NCBI GenBank assembly: GCA_963798445.1
Contig: CAWCTH010000002.1
Coordinates: 1,319,428 to 1,383,427 of the forward strand
DNA length: 64,000 bases
Source of the DNA: DASXAI01 sp963798445
GTDB taxonomy: Bacteria > Actinomycetota > Acidimicrobiia > Acidimicrobiales > Ilumatobacteraceae
Direction of reading: 5' to 3'
The notes beneath the pieces are model-generated. The model ran no database searches. It worked only from the letters and a program-made list of their open reading frames with translations, and was not told where the DNA came from. The position numbers and the translations under genes are program-made. Below, piece by piece: positions 1 through 9,255 of this stretch (within the stretch, counting starts at the first letter, position 1; each line of letters opens with the position of its first letter).

Positions 1-2
1 AC

Positions 3-567
3 GTTCTGGCGCTGTCCTGGTCGCCGTCGTTTTGCGCGGCGGCGGCCGAACGCGAGCCGCAGCGGCGGCCCGGGCCGCAATGCGGCGGGCGGCCGTTTTC
101 CTTCGTGGTGCATGGGCTGTGGCCGCAATTCGAGCGGGGCTTTCCGTCGTATTGCCAGACGCCGGCGCCCTGGGTCGACCGCGCCATTGTCGACCGCACG
201 CTCGACATCATGCCGAGCCCGGGCCTGATCATCCATGAATGGAAGCGGCACGGCACCTGTTCCGGGCTTGTCGGCCAGCGCTTATTTCGAAACCGTGCGC
301 AAGGCGCGCGCGGCGGTGAAAATTCCGCCGGCCTATGGCGATCTCGACAAGCCGATCATGGTGGCGCCCGGCGACGTCGCGGCGGCGTTTCTGAAAGCCA
401 ATCCGGGCCTGTCGCGCGCCGGGCTGGCGGTCGCCTGCGACAGCAAGCGCTTGAGCGAAGTGCGCGTCTGCCTGACCAAGGATTTTTCGTTCCGCGATTG
501 TCCCGAGGTGACGCGCGGCGCGTGCCGGCGCGACAAGGTCTTCATGCCGGCGGTGCGCGGCGGCTGA
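3..567 (+). CDS. Ribonuclease T2 family protein, 5' end outside window, frameshifted
   Basis: Secreted or periplasmic endoribonuclease of the RNase T2 family, which cleaves single-stranded RNA through a 2',3'-cyclic phosphate. The reading frame is already open at base 3 (VLALSWSPSFC, the usual start of the mature domain). Both catalytic histidine boxes are visible: CAS I as VVHGLWPQ near bases 103-126 and CAS II as EWKRHGTCSG near 238-267. Just after CAS II the frame shifts, around base 270-282, and continues as SASAYFETVRKARAA to a TGA at 565-567. The C-terminal half has the paired cysteines of the family. The signal peptide lies upstream of the window. A single extra G near 270 explains the shift. 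Confidence 0.85.
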
Positions 568-760
568 TCGCTGGCCGGCATTGCGCGCGCTCGGCGTTGT
601 GTCGCGTCGCGGACCTTGTGTCGGCGATCGCGTTAAGCGGCCGCTAACGCTCGTCCTCGGCGTGCGGGGATAACCGGCGCGTCTCGGCAATTGCCGCAAG
701 CTTCTCGAAAGCAAATTCCGCAATCTTACGCGCGCGATCGAGCGCGGGGGAAGCGCGGCG

Positions 761-1104
761 ATGAATCGTGTCAAAGAATATATGCAGTTCGCGGTCTGGT
801 TCGTCGGTCTCGGCTATATGGCGCTGTGGCCGTTGACCGCGCATGACAACGGCATTGCGACGCTGGGCGCGGCCTTGATCTGCGGCAGCCATTCGCTTGG
901 CCCCGATGACACGCGATCTGCGATCCGCCGCATGCGCTGCGGCTGTCGCCGGGCCTGCATCTCATCGGAATGATGTCGGCGGTCTGCGTCATCGTGCGGC
1001 TGCTGTTGCGGCAATGGCGTCACTGGCGCCGGCAACGCGTTGCGCCTGCCGGCGCTGCGGCTGGCAATGGCCATCAGCCGAATGCCAGCCGTCACCGGCG
1101 ATGA
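761..1104 (+). CDS. Small membrane protein of unknown function, frameshifted
   Basis: I do not recognise a family. An ATG at 761 follows a GGGGGAAG purine run (745-752). The first part has a hydrophobic segment (FAVWFVGLGYMALWPL); after a frame change between about 880 and 925 the reading continues with LRLSPGLHLIGMMSAVCVIV, a second membrane span, then a basic Arg/His-rich tail ending at TGA 1102-1104. Two helices plus a basic cytosolic tail suggest a small inner-membrane protein. The join is inferred from the two hydrophobic halves being in different frames, so the middle residues are uncertain. Confidence 0.4.
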
Positions 1105-1313
1105 GCGCCGATCGGCTGCCGGCCATGTTCCGCCGCCCGAACTGCCGCCGCCGCCGCCGCTGCGCCCGGTCCGGCCGCGCCGCCATTTCGGCCTGCGCGG
1201 CGCGCCGCATTGACCGCGCCAATTTATGCCATAAGGCTTTTGCCCGGCGCGCCGCGTCGCTGCCGCGTGCCAGCCTGCCTGCCGTCTCAGAATTCGGAGC
1301 CACGAAGCCGCCC

Positions 1314-2178
1314 GTGAATTATCGCCACGCCTTCCATGCCGGCAGTTTCGCCGATGTGTTCAAACACGCGGTGCTGTGCCGCATTCTGCATTATCTGCGC
1401 GAGAAGCCGGCCGGTTTCCGCGTGATCGATACCCATGCCGGCCTCGGCCTCTACGATTTGACCAGCGCGGAAGCCAATCGCAGCGGCGAATGGCACGACG
1501 GCATCGCCCGGCTGATGGCGGCGCTCGAGGCCGGCCAATTGCCGGACCAGATCGCCGCGCTGCTGGCGCCGTTTCTCGACGCGATCGGCGCGCTCAACGA
1601 ACGCGGCAAGCTCAAGGTCTATCCCGGCTCGCCGGCGCTGACGCGCGCCTGGCTGCGGGCGCAAGACCGGCTGATCGCCTGCGAACTCGAGCCGCAAGGC
1701 CTATTCGACGCTGGCGCGCCATTTGCGCGGCGACAACCGGATCAAGACCATCGAGATCGACGGCTGGACCGGGCTGTCGGCCTATGTGCCGCCGCCGGAG
1801 CGGCGCGGTCTGGTGCTGGTCGATCCGCCGTTCGAGGAGGCCGCCGATTTTCACCGGCTGTCGCACATGCTCGGCCTGGCGCACCGCAAATGGGCGACCG
1901 GCATTTATGCGCTGTGGTATCCGATTAAGGGCCGCGGCGAAGCCGACGCGCTCGCCAAGCGGGTGAGCAAGCTCGGCATCGCCAAAATTCTGCGCGCCGA
2001 ACTGATGGTCTCGCCGGTCAGCGATCAGACCCGGCTCAACGGCTCCGGCCTTATTCTGGTCAATCCGCCCTGGACCTTGCACGGCGAACTGGCGGTTCTG
2101 CTGCCGGCGCTGGCCGATCTGCTCGAACGCCAGCCGCAATCCGGCGGCTACAAGCTCGATTGGCTGGCCGGCGAATAA
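1314..2178 (+). CDS. rlmJ: 23S rRNA (adenine(2030)-N6)-methyltransferase RlmJ, frameshifted
   Basis: SAM-dependent methyltransferase modifying adenine 2030 of 23S rRNA. A GTG start at 1314 gives the typical opening NYRHAFHAGSFADVFKH. The SAM-binding motif is VIDTHAGLGLYDL (about residues 36-48) and the N6-adenine methylase catalytic motif appears as LVDPPFEE (about residues 170-177), followed by YALWYPIK and the NGSGL strand typical of the family. The frame changes once near 1700-1720 between LEPQ and LARHLRGDN; removing one G restores a continuous protein of about 288 residues, normal length for RlmJ. Confidence 0.9.
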
Positions 2179-2179
2179 C

Positions 2180-2444
2180 GCCGCACCGGCCCAGGCCGCA
2201 CCGCGCCGCGCAGCGTCCGAGCGGCGGCTTTTCGCGGTGCGTCATGAGTGACATTGTAGCCTCTTTCCTCAAGCCCATAACTGGTGTGTAGTTTGGTTAT
2301 TGGCAGTGACGTTCCGCCTCCTTGTGGGGGGCCGGCGGAGTGACTGAGGCCGGTTAAGGCCGACGCTTTCCCCGTTCGTGAATGTCCAGCCGAGCCGCCG
2401 TGCGTGGGGCCGGTGGCGGAGCAACGTGCGGGAGGAAGTACCCA
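2180..2444 (+). promoter_or_regulatory. Long 5' leader of the cold-shock gene
   Basis: About 265 bases separate rlmJ from cspA without a convincing gene. The segment includes a less GC-rich promoter-like stretch near 2255-2305 and then a structured GC-rich part with CCGCC/GGCGG arms around 2310-2345. Long structured leaders are known for cold-shock mRNAs, where they act as thermosensors; here that role is inference from position only. The leader ends in a strong ribosome binding site, GGAGGA at 2431-2436. Confidence 0.35.
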
Positions 2445-2657
2445 ATGGCGCAAACCGGGGTTGTTAAATTTTTTAATGCCGAGCGTGGCTATGGCTTTAT
2501 CAAGCCGGACGACGGCGCGCGCGATGTGTTCGTTCACATCACCGCCGTCGAGCAGGCCGGACTGAAGAGCCTGAACGAAGGCCAGAAGATCAGCTTCGAT
2601 GTCGAGCCCGACAAAAAAGGCAAAGGGCCGAAGGCGGTCAATCTGGTCGTGAGCTGA
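2445..2657 (+). CDS. cspA: Cold-shock protein, CspA family
   Basis: Small single-domain OB-fold RNA chaperone of 70 residues, intact. The start MAQTGVVKFFN is chosen because GGAGGA lies eight bases upstream; an upstream in-frame ATG at 2382 would add a non-homologous tail. Both nucleic-acid-binding motifs are present: RNP1 as GYGFIKPDD and RNP2 as DVFVHITAV. The C-terminal strand KGPKAVNLVV is standard. It is a free-standing gene followed by its own hairpin terminator. Which of several Csp paralogues this is cannot be decided from sequence alone. Confidence 0.95.
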   Translation: MAQTGVVKFFNAERGYGFIKPDDGARDVFVHITAVEQAGLKSLNEGQKISFDVEPDKKGKGPKAVNLVVS

Positions 2658-2698
2658 CGCATCGTTTAGAACGATCGTGCGTCACTGAACATCAGACA

Positions 2699-2726
2699 GC
2701 GCCCGCCGCGCGGCGGGCGCATTTCC
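2699..2726 (+). terminator. Hairpin terminator of cspA
   Basis: A perfect GC-rich inverted repeat (GCGCCCGCCG against CGGCGGGCGC, 2699-2720) lies about 40 bases after the cspA stop and is followed by ATTTCC. The U tract is short, so termination may be partial. Confidence 0.6.
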
Positions 2727-2787
2727 AATGTTGTCCGCTTAACCGACAGCCGCGGGGTCCGCTGCTGCAACCGTGAATGATTCCGTC

Positions 2788-3397
2788 ATGATGATCCTGC
2801 ATTCTTCGCCCGCCTCGCCGTTCGTCCGCAAGGTGCGGATCGCCGCCAGCCTGCTCGGCCTGGCCGACAAGATCGACGTGCGCGATACCGATCTCAACGA
2901 TCCGGCCGATCCGATCCGCGTGCAAAATCCGCTCGGCAAGATTCCGGCGCTGATCATGGAAGACGGCACCGCCTATTACGACTCGCGCGTGATCCTGGAA
3001 GTGCTCGATCATGTCGCCGGCGGCGGCAAGATCATTCCGACCGAGCCGAAGGCGCGCTTTGCCGCGCTGCGCTTGCAGGCTTTGTGCGACGGCATTCTCG
3101 ATGCCGGCGTCTTGCAGGTCTACGAGAGCCGCTATCGGCCGCCGGAAAAACTGGTGCAGGCCTGGGTCGATCGCCAGGCCGACAAAGTCGCGCGCGCGCT
3201 TGACGGTGCTGGAAGCCGCGCCGCCGGCGCTCGACGCGCTGCCCAATGTCGGCCAGATCGCGCTCGCCTGCGCGCTCGGTTATCAGGACCTGCGCTTCGG
3301 CGGCACATGGCGCAAGACCTATCCGAAGCTGGTGGCCTGGCTCGACCGCTTCGCCGCGCAAGTGCCGGCTTTCGCGCAGACCAAGGTCGAGCCGTAG
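2788..3397 (+). CDS. Glutathione S-transferase family protein, frameshifted
   Basis: Thioredoxin-fold N-terminal domain plus helical C-terminal domain, about 200 residues. The N-terminus has the beta-class-like start LHSSPASPFVRKVRIAA with Ser/Pro near the glutathione thiol, then NPLGKIPAL (cis-Pro loop) and DSRVILEVLD. The C-terminal domain reads QALCDGILDAGV, then TYPKLVAWLDRFAAQVPAF. The frame changes near 3200 between VARAL and VLEAAPPALDAL; removing one G joins the two. The start is ATG 2788; a GTG at 2773 is an alternative. Substrate unknown. Confidence 0.85.
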
Positions 3398-3424
3398 CAT
3401 ACGCACCGCGCGCGCAACGAATCG

Positions 3425-3456
3425 AAAAGCCCCGGAGCAAACTCCGGGGCTTTCTT
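3425..3456. terminator. Bidirectional terminator between GST gene and beta-barrel gene
   Basis: AAAAGCCCCGGAG, loop CAAA, then CTCCGGGGCTTTC. The stem is perfect and has A residues on the left and T residues on the right, so it can terminate the rightward GST gene and the leftward outer-membrane gene that ends at 3490. Confidence 0.85.
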
Positions 3457-3489
3457 CAGCTTGTTTGAACGTGCGCGTCCGCGCGCGGA

Positions 3490-4127
3490 TTAGAACCGGT
3501 AGTTCAGACCGGCGCGGATGATGTTGGTGTGGAAGCTCGGAGCTGTTGGCGCCGATGGTCGGGCCGTTGCCGAGATCGACGTAGAGATATTCGACCTTGG
3601 CGGTCCACGGACCGGAGAGCGCGGCTTCGACGCCGCCGCCGAGGGTCCAGCCGGCCTTGGTGTCGCTCGACGGTACCGGCCGGCGGCCGAGTTCTCGATA
3701 TCGCCGAAGGCGGCGCCGCCGGTGACATAGGGCAAGATGTTGCCGGTCGGTGCCCATCGCGTAGCCGAGACGGCCGCGCGCGGTGCCGAGCCAATGGTTT
3801 TCGGTCGAGCAGGTGACGCCGCCGCAGGTGCCCGAGCCGCTGATGTTGGTCCAGTCCATATCGCCTTCGAGGCCGAACACCCAGGGACCGGTCTGATAGT
3901 TGTAGCCGAGCGTGCCGCCGACCAGGCCGCCGTCGCCGTTATGCGTGCCGCCGAAGCCGTAGCCGCCGTTGATGCCGATATAGGGGCCGGTCCAGTTATA
4001 GGCGACCGGCGCGACATAGACCGGCGCTTTCGCCGGCATGGCTCGCGGCGCGGCAGGTCGGCCGCCGAGGCCGAGGCGACGCCGAGCGACGAGCAAGACC
4101 GACGCTGGCGAGCAAAAACTTTTTCAT
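3490..4127 (-). CDS. Outer-membrane beta-barrel protein, Omp25/Omp31 type (copy 1), several frameshifts
   Basis: Small porin-like beta-barrel of about 210 residues. The start MKKFLLASVGLA follows a purine-rich site, and a signal peptide ends in ASASAAD. The barrel begins with YNWTGPYIGINGGYG and continues with GGTLGYNYQTGPWVFGLEGD, TARGRLGYA, ILPYVTGGAAFGDI, GVEAALSGPWTAKVEYLYVD and ends with the terminal strand GLNYRF, whose final aromatic residue is the usual outer-membrane insertion signal. At least four frame changes occur, near 4090, 3790-3760, 3690-3670 and 3535. Closely related to the next two genes. Such proteins are major surface proteins of Brucella and Bartonella. Confidence 0.85.
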
Positions 4128-4441
4128 GACGCACCTCACTTCGAATGTTGATGTCGATCACTGGTCATTCGGACGGACGCGCGATGCGCCGTCCCCCGAT
4201 TACAAGTCAACGCAATGGCCGTCGCGTCGTTCCCGTGCCGCGTCGCAATCGTATTGTGCGGTTGCGTGCCGCACGGCAGTGGAACGTTGTCCGGAACTTT
4301 GATCCGCGCAAAATTCGTCATCAATTTGTCGATAAACGTTCCGATGCGTGCCGGCGAGGCCGCATTGCGAGTGGCAACATCTGAAATAAAAAAGCCCCGG
4401 ACCGAAGTCCGGGGCTTTTTCAGTTTGCGATCGCGGTGCGA
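4128..4441. other. Intergenic region upstream of beta-barrel copy 1
   Basis: No gene is seen. The right end holds the terminator of the next barrel gene (4387-4421). The rest, about 250 bases, is less GC-rich than its surroundings and must carry the promoter of the gene starting at 4127; short translated pieces on either strand resemble nothing. Confidence 0.5.
4387..4421. terminator. Bidirectional terminator after beta-barrel copy 2
   Basis: AAAAAAGCCCCGGAC, loop CGAA, GTCCGGGGCTTTTT. Perfect stem with A and T tracts on both sides, 20 bases beyond the stop of the leftward gene ending at 4442. Near-identical in design to the terminator at 3425. Confidence 0.9.
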
Positions 4442-5103
4442 TTAGAAGCGGTAGTTCAAACCGGCGCGAACCAGGTTGGTCTTGAAGCTCGCGTCCGAAC
4501 CGGCCGGCGCGCTGGTGTGGCCGAGATCGGCATAGAGATATTCGACCTTGGCGGTCCACGGACCGGCGAGCGCGGCTTCGAGGCCGCCGCCGAGGGCATA
4601 GCCCGCCTTGGTGGTGGTCGAGTCGCCGAGGCCGGTGACCGAGTTCTTGACGCCGCCGACGGCAAGGCCGCCGGTGACGTAGGGCATGAAGCGGTCGAAG
4701 GCGTAGCCGATGCGGCCGCGCGCGGTGCCGAGCCAGTTGTTCTTGGTTTCGCAGGTCAGGCCGCCGCAGGCGGCGCTGCCCTTGACGTTGCTCCAGTCGA
4801 GATCGCCTTCGAGGCCGAACACGGCCTGGCCGACCTGATAGTTATAGCCGAGCGTGCCGCCGACCTGGCCGCCGGTGGTGTTGAAGTCGCCGGTCGACAG
4901 CGGCGCGGAGAAGTTCGAGCGGCCCCAGCCGTAGCCGCCGTTGATACCGGCATAGACGCCGGTCCAGTTATACGGCCTGCGACACATACATCGGGGCCTT
5001 GGCCGGCATGGCGTGCCGGCGCGGCATATCGGCGGCATTGGCCGCACCCATCATGGTGACAACCGCGAGTGCGCTGACGCCGGCGAGAACTAAGACGCTT
5101 CAT
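4442..5103 (-). CDS. Outer-membrane beta-barrel protein, Omp25/Omp31 type (copy 2), frameshifted
   Basis: Second member of the tandem family. The start MKRL at 5103 is preceded by ACGGAG; after a one-base shift near 5092 the signal peptide reads VLAGVSALAVVTMMGAANAAD. A second shift near 4975 leads into a long clean barrel: YNWTGVYAGINGGYGWG, GGQVGGTLGYNYQ, AVFGLEGDLDWS, RFMPYVTGGLAVGGV, AALAGPWTAKVEYLYADLG and the terminal GLNYRF. Many short stretches are identical to copy 1, including WTAKVEYLY and the last ten residues. Shorter loops differ, as expected for surface-exposed parts. Confidence 0.88.
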
Positions 5104-5311
5104 TGAGAAATCTCCGTAACCTGTTGTAGCCCCAAAACCTGGCCGCACAGTATTCGTAATCGAATTGGCGTCTAGTGCAGAAAAGACACACAGATCAATA
5201 AGTTATCAAGTTCATAGATCGCAATTATGACGATGAAATGACACGATTTTGCCTTTATTTAGACTGCAGTTCGCCGATAATAGTCGAAAATTTATACTTA
5301 TAAATGTGATT

Positions 5312-5351
5312 ATTAACGGAACATTACCAGCAGATTAACGGAACATTACCA
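5312..5351. repeat. Two 18-base direct repeats at 22-base spacing
   Basis: ATTAACGGAACATTACCA occurs at 5312-5329 and again, identical, at 5334-5351. A 22-base period is about two helical turns, the spacing expected for two regulator subunits on one DNA face. It lies about 210 bases upstream of the copy 2 gene. Binding function is inference. Confidence 0.7.
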
Positions 5352-5383
5352 ACGTGCCGCGAGGCTCAGCGGCTGTCCGGCAA

Positions 5384-5418
5384 ACAAAAACCCCGGGCGA
5401 CGAGGCCCGGGGTTGTTG
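5384..5418 (-). terminator. Terminator of beta-barrel copy 3
   Basis: On the minus strand: CAACCCCGGGC, loop CTCGTC, GCCCGGGGTTTTTG. Perfect stem followed by a T run, 37 bases after the stop of the gene ending at 5455. Confidence 0.85.
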
Positions 5419-5454
5419 TCGACGCGGCGAGATGGCCGCGGCTGTACGCTCAGA

Positions 5455-6082
5455 CTAGAAGTGGTAGTTGACGCCGACGCGCAGGAAGCTGGACGACAGG
5501 CCGTTATCCGTGCCGGTGACCGAATAGGTGCGGTTGCTCAGGTCGGCATAGAGATATTCGATCTTGGCCGACCATTGCGGCGTGAGGCCGACTTCGGCGC
5601 CGAGACCGGCGGCCCAGCCGATATGGGTCTTGGATTCCGACAGGCCGGCGCTTTCGCCCTTGAGCCCGCCATAGGCCAGACCGAGGGTGCCGTAGAACAG
5701 GATGTTGTTCATCGCCATGCCGGCGCGGCCGCGCAGCGTGCCGAACCAGGGGTTGGAGAATTTGTAGGGCGCGAAGGTGTCGTCGGCGCCGCTGATCTGC
5801 AGATCGGTTTCGGCGCCGATAGACGAACTGGCCGTTCTGCCAGTTGTAGCCGCCCTGCAAGCCGCCTTCGAGGCCGCTCGGATTGGTGCTGGTGTTGCTG
5901 ACCTTGCCCCACTGATAGCCGACATTGACGCCGGCATAGGCGCCGGCCCAATTGTAGTAGGCGCCCTGCGGCGCCGGCGCCGAATAATAAGGCGTCGGAC
6001 CGCGCTGCATATCGGCGGCGATGGCTGCGCTCGAAGCCGCCGCCAAGCCTGCCACGGTCAAGGCCAGAATTGCTTTCTTCAT
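5455..6082 (-). CDS. Outer-membrane beta-barrel protein, Omp25/Omp31 type (copy 3), one frameshift
   Basis: The start MKKAILALTVAGLAAA at 6082 has the site GGTGGAGAG just upstream and encodes a signal peptide cut after SSAAIAAD. The barrel reads YNWAGAYAGVNVGYQWG, GGLQGGYNWQNGQFVY, then after a shift near 5820 IGAETDLQISG, GTLRGRAGMAM, ILFYGTLGLAYGG, WSAKIEYLYADLSNRT and the end strand RVGVNYHF. It is the most divergent of the three copies: it shares the WxAKxEYLYxDL core and the terminal aromatic residue but not the loops. About 208 residues. Confidence 0.88.
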
Positions 6083-6400
6083 TTTACTCTCCACCTACTC
6101 GCCGCCTGACAGCGCCTGACGCGCGTCGCGGAATTTGCTTGCCGGCTTCGCTCCGGACCGATCCTGCGGGCGAAACTTGGACAATTTTTCGTAAGGGAGT
6201 TATCGCGCTTTTTAAGTTAAACGCTTATAAATCGTTCAGTAGAGACCAGTCGTTATCCCTAAAGAACTCTTAGCGAACAGGCTTAAGCCGCGTTTACCAT
6301 GTTGCGATTACGTTTCATTGACTATGAGTCGCGTGGCGCATGACTGAGCATGCGACGACGACGCGAAGCATAGCGAGCGAGTCATTGAGACTTGAATGCC
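6083..6400. other. Divergent intergenic region
   Basis: About 310 bases between two divergent genes. The part at 6170-6300 is AT-rich and probably holds both promoters. No gene or strong hairpin is seen. Confidence 0.45.
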
Positions 6401-7175
6401 ATGCAGGACAACACACAAAGCGCGCCGCGCGCGGCGCTGATCACCGGCGGCGGCCGGCGCATCGGCCGCGCGATTGCGCTGGCGTTGGCGCGAGCCGGCT
6501 ATGCGGTGGTGCTGCACGCCAACCGGTCGCGCGCCGAGGCCGAGACAGCTGGCCGGCGAGATCGACGGCGCGGGCGGGCGCGCCGCGGTGGTGCTGGCCG
6601 ATCTCGCCGATCCCGATGCGCTGCGCGGCCTGGTGCCGGCGGCGGCGGCGTTCGGGCCGCTGACCTTGCTGGTCAACAATGCCAGCGTGTTCGACGAAGA
6701 CGAGATCGGCACGCTGACGCGCGCGCAGTTCGACGCGACCATGGCGGTCAACCTGACCGCGCCGTTGTTTCTGGCGCAGGCATTCGCCGCGCAAGCCGAC
6801 GCCGCAGCGCGCGACGCCTCGATCGTCAATATCGTCGATCAGCGCGTGCTGCGGCCGACGCCGAAATTTTTCTCCTACACCTTGAGCAAGAGCGCGCTGC
6901 ACATGGCGACCACGACTCTGGCGCAGGCGCTGGCGCCGCTGCGCGTCAACGCGGTGGCGCCCGGGCCGATGCTGCCGAGCCCGCGCCAGAACGACGGCGC
7001 AATTCGCGGTCCAGGCCGCCAGCCGTGCCGCTCGGGCAGGGGCCGTCGCCGCGAGGACATCGCCGACGCGGTGCTTTATCTCGCCGGCGCGAAAAGCGTC
7101 ACCGGCGTCACCATTGCCGTCGATGGCGGCCAGCATCTGGCCTGGCGCACCGCCGACAGCGATGTGGCGGAATAG
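6401..7175 (+). CDS. SDR oxidoreductase, pteridine-reductase/FolM-like, frameshifted
   Basis: NAD(P)H-dependent short-chain dehydrogenase. The cofactor loop is TGGGRRIG, the TGxxxRxG form found in pteridine reductase 1 and FolM rather than the common TGxxxGIG. The catalytic part has VNNAS, then NIVDQRVLRPTPKFFSYTLSK: an Asp 13 residues before the Tyr instead of the usual Ser, also the PTR1 arrangement (Asp-Tyr-Lys). This suggests reduction of a dihydropterin. One extra A near 6548 shifts the frame, and three extra bases between 6992 and 7045 restore it as a group. The start is ATG 6401; TTG 6392 is possible. Confidence 0.82.
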
Positions 7176-7204
7176 ATTCGCGCGCATTATCTCTACTGGA
7201 ATCC

Positions 7205-9224
7205 ATGACCGGCAGCAAAAAAGACATCGATCCGGACAGCGAGCTGCGCGAGGAAGACGACGAGTCCTCGCTGCCCGAACTCGACCTGAACGAGCCGGCT
7301 GACCGGCACCTTGGCCGGCGGCCGCGCGGCGATCCTGCGCGCGGTCAAGCACGCGCCGTCGGCGCCCGGCGTCTATCGCATGATCGACGCCAAGGGCGAG
7401 GTGCTCTATGTCGGCAAAGCCAAGAACATCAAAAAGCGGGTGACGTCCTATACGCGGCCGACCGGGCACGACAGCCGCATCACCCGCATGATCGCGGCGA
7501 CCGCGACGATGGAATTCGTCTCGACCGCGACCGAGACCGAAGCGCTGCTGCTCGAAGCCAATCTGATCAAGCGGCTGCGGCCGCGCTTCAACGTGCTGCT
7601 GCGCGACGACAAGTCGTTTCCCTATATCCTGATCACGTCCGATCACTGGGCGCCGCAGATCCTCAAGCATCGCGGCGCGCGCACGCGGCCCGGTCATTAT
7701 TACGGGCCGTTCGCCAATGCCGGCGCGGTCAACCGCACCATCAATGCGCTGCAGCGCGCCTTCCTGCTGCGCTCCTGTTCCGATTCGTATTTCGAAGCGC
7801 GCACGCGGCCCTGCCTGTTGCATCAGATCAAGCGCTGCGCGGCGCCCTGCACGCAGGAGATCGATTTCGCCGGCTATGCCGAACTGGTGCGCGAGGCCAA
7901 TGCCTTTCTCGACGGCCGCAGCCGCACGGTGCAGAAGGAATTGGCGGCCGAGATGGAAACCGCGTCGGGCGCGCTCGATTTCGAACGCGCGGCGATCTAT
8001 CGCGACCGGCTGGCGGCGCTGTCGGCGATCACGTCGCATCAGGGCATCAATCCGCGCAATGTCGAGGAGGCCGACGTGTTCGCCGTGCATCAGGACGGCG
8101 GCTATTCCTGCGTCGAAGTGTTCTTCTTCCGCACCGGCCAGAACTGGGGCAACCGCGCTTATTTCCCGAAGGCCGACCGCTCGCTCGTCGGCGGGCGAGG
8201 TGCTCGGCGCTTTCATGGCGCAATTCTACGACGACAAGCCGGCGCCGCGGCTGATTCTGGTCTCGGACGATTTCGAGGAACGCGCGCTGCTGGCCGAGGC
8301 GCTGACCGCCAAGAGCGAGCGCAAGGTCGAGATCAGCGTGCCGCAGCGCGGCGAACGCAAGGAACTGGTGATGCATGCGCTCGCCAATGCGCGCGAGGCG
8401 TTGGCGCGCAAGCTCGCCGACACCGCCTCGCAGCAACGACTGTTGAAGGGCCTGACCGAAACTTTCGCGCTGCCGCGCGCGCCGCGCCGCATCGAGGTCT
8501 ACGACAACAGCCATATCTCCGGCAGCAACGCGGTCGGCGCCATGATCGTCGCGGGGCCGGAAGGCTTTCGCAAAAACCAGTACCGCAAGTTCAATATCCG
8601 CTCGACCGACATCACGCCCGGCGACGACTACGGCATGATGCGCGAGGTGTTGCAGCGGCGGTTCAAGCGGCTGCTGGAGGAAAGCCCGCGCTGACCGCGG
8701 AGCGCGGCGCTCGGCCGAGCGGTGCGTGACCGGCGAGCAGCCGATCGACGAGCGCGCCGACTCGCCCTGGCCCGATCTGGTGCTGATCGACGGCGGGCAG
8801 GGCCAGCTGAAGGCGGCGCCGGAGACGCTGGCCGAACTGGGCGTGACCGACGTGCCGCTGGTCGCGATCGCCAAGGGGCTGGACCGCGAGGCCGGCCGGG
8901 AAACTTTTTTCATGGCCGGCCGCAAGCCGTTCAAGCTGCCGCCGCGCGATCCGCTGCTGTATTTCGTCGAGCGCCTGCGCGACGAGGCCCACCGCTTCGC
9001 CATCGGCTCGCACCGCGCGCGCCGCAAGAAGGATATTCGCGAGGCCGGCTTGCAGGAAATCGCCGGGATCGGGCCCACCCGCAAGCGGGCGCTGCTGCAT
9101 CATTTCGGCACTGTGAAAGCGATCGAGCGGGCGAGCCTGTCCGATCTCGTCCCATGTGCCGGGAATTAATGCGGAGACGGCGCGAAAGATATATGAGTTC
9201 TTCCACGAGAAAGCGGCGCGCTAG
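7205..9224 (+). CDS. uvrC: Excinuclease ABC subunit C, several frameshifts
   Basis: Incises DNA on both sides of a lesion within the UvrABC nucleotide-excision repair complex. Order of domains: acidic N-terminal tail, GIY-YIG nuclease (PGVYRMIDAKGEVLYVGKAK), Cys cluster region (CLLHQIKRCAAPC), UVR motif (ALDFERAAIYRDRLAAL) that binds UvrB, RNase H-like 5' nuclease domain (IEVYDNSHISGSN, LVLIDGGQGQL) and tandem helix-hairpin-helix (EIAGIGPTRKRALLHHFG, VPGINAETARKIYEFF). Frame changes occur near 7305, 8195, 8690 and 9155. All family motifs survive at the expected spacing, giving about 670 residues. Confidence 0.92.
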
Positions 9225-9255
9225 CCGGAACGCGCATGCGGGCAGGGAAGCCGAC

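Larger units (their letters stand above)
5104..5454. other. AT-rich intergenic region between beta-barrel copies 2 and 3
   Basis: No gene. Bases 5150-5360 are strikingly AT-rich for this window and form the upstream region of the leftward gene starting at 5103. It contains the 18-base direct repeat described separately and, at its right end, the terminator of copy 3. Confidence 0.6.

Noticed and set aside
5312..5351. CRISPR array
   Set aside because: There are only two short repeats with a four-base spacer and no cas genes.
6441..8216. 591-residue minus-strand open frame opposite the SDR and uvrC genes
   Set aside because: High-GC shadow with Arg/Ala/Gly bias and no domain, opposite well-supported genes.
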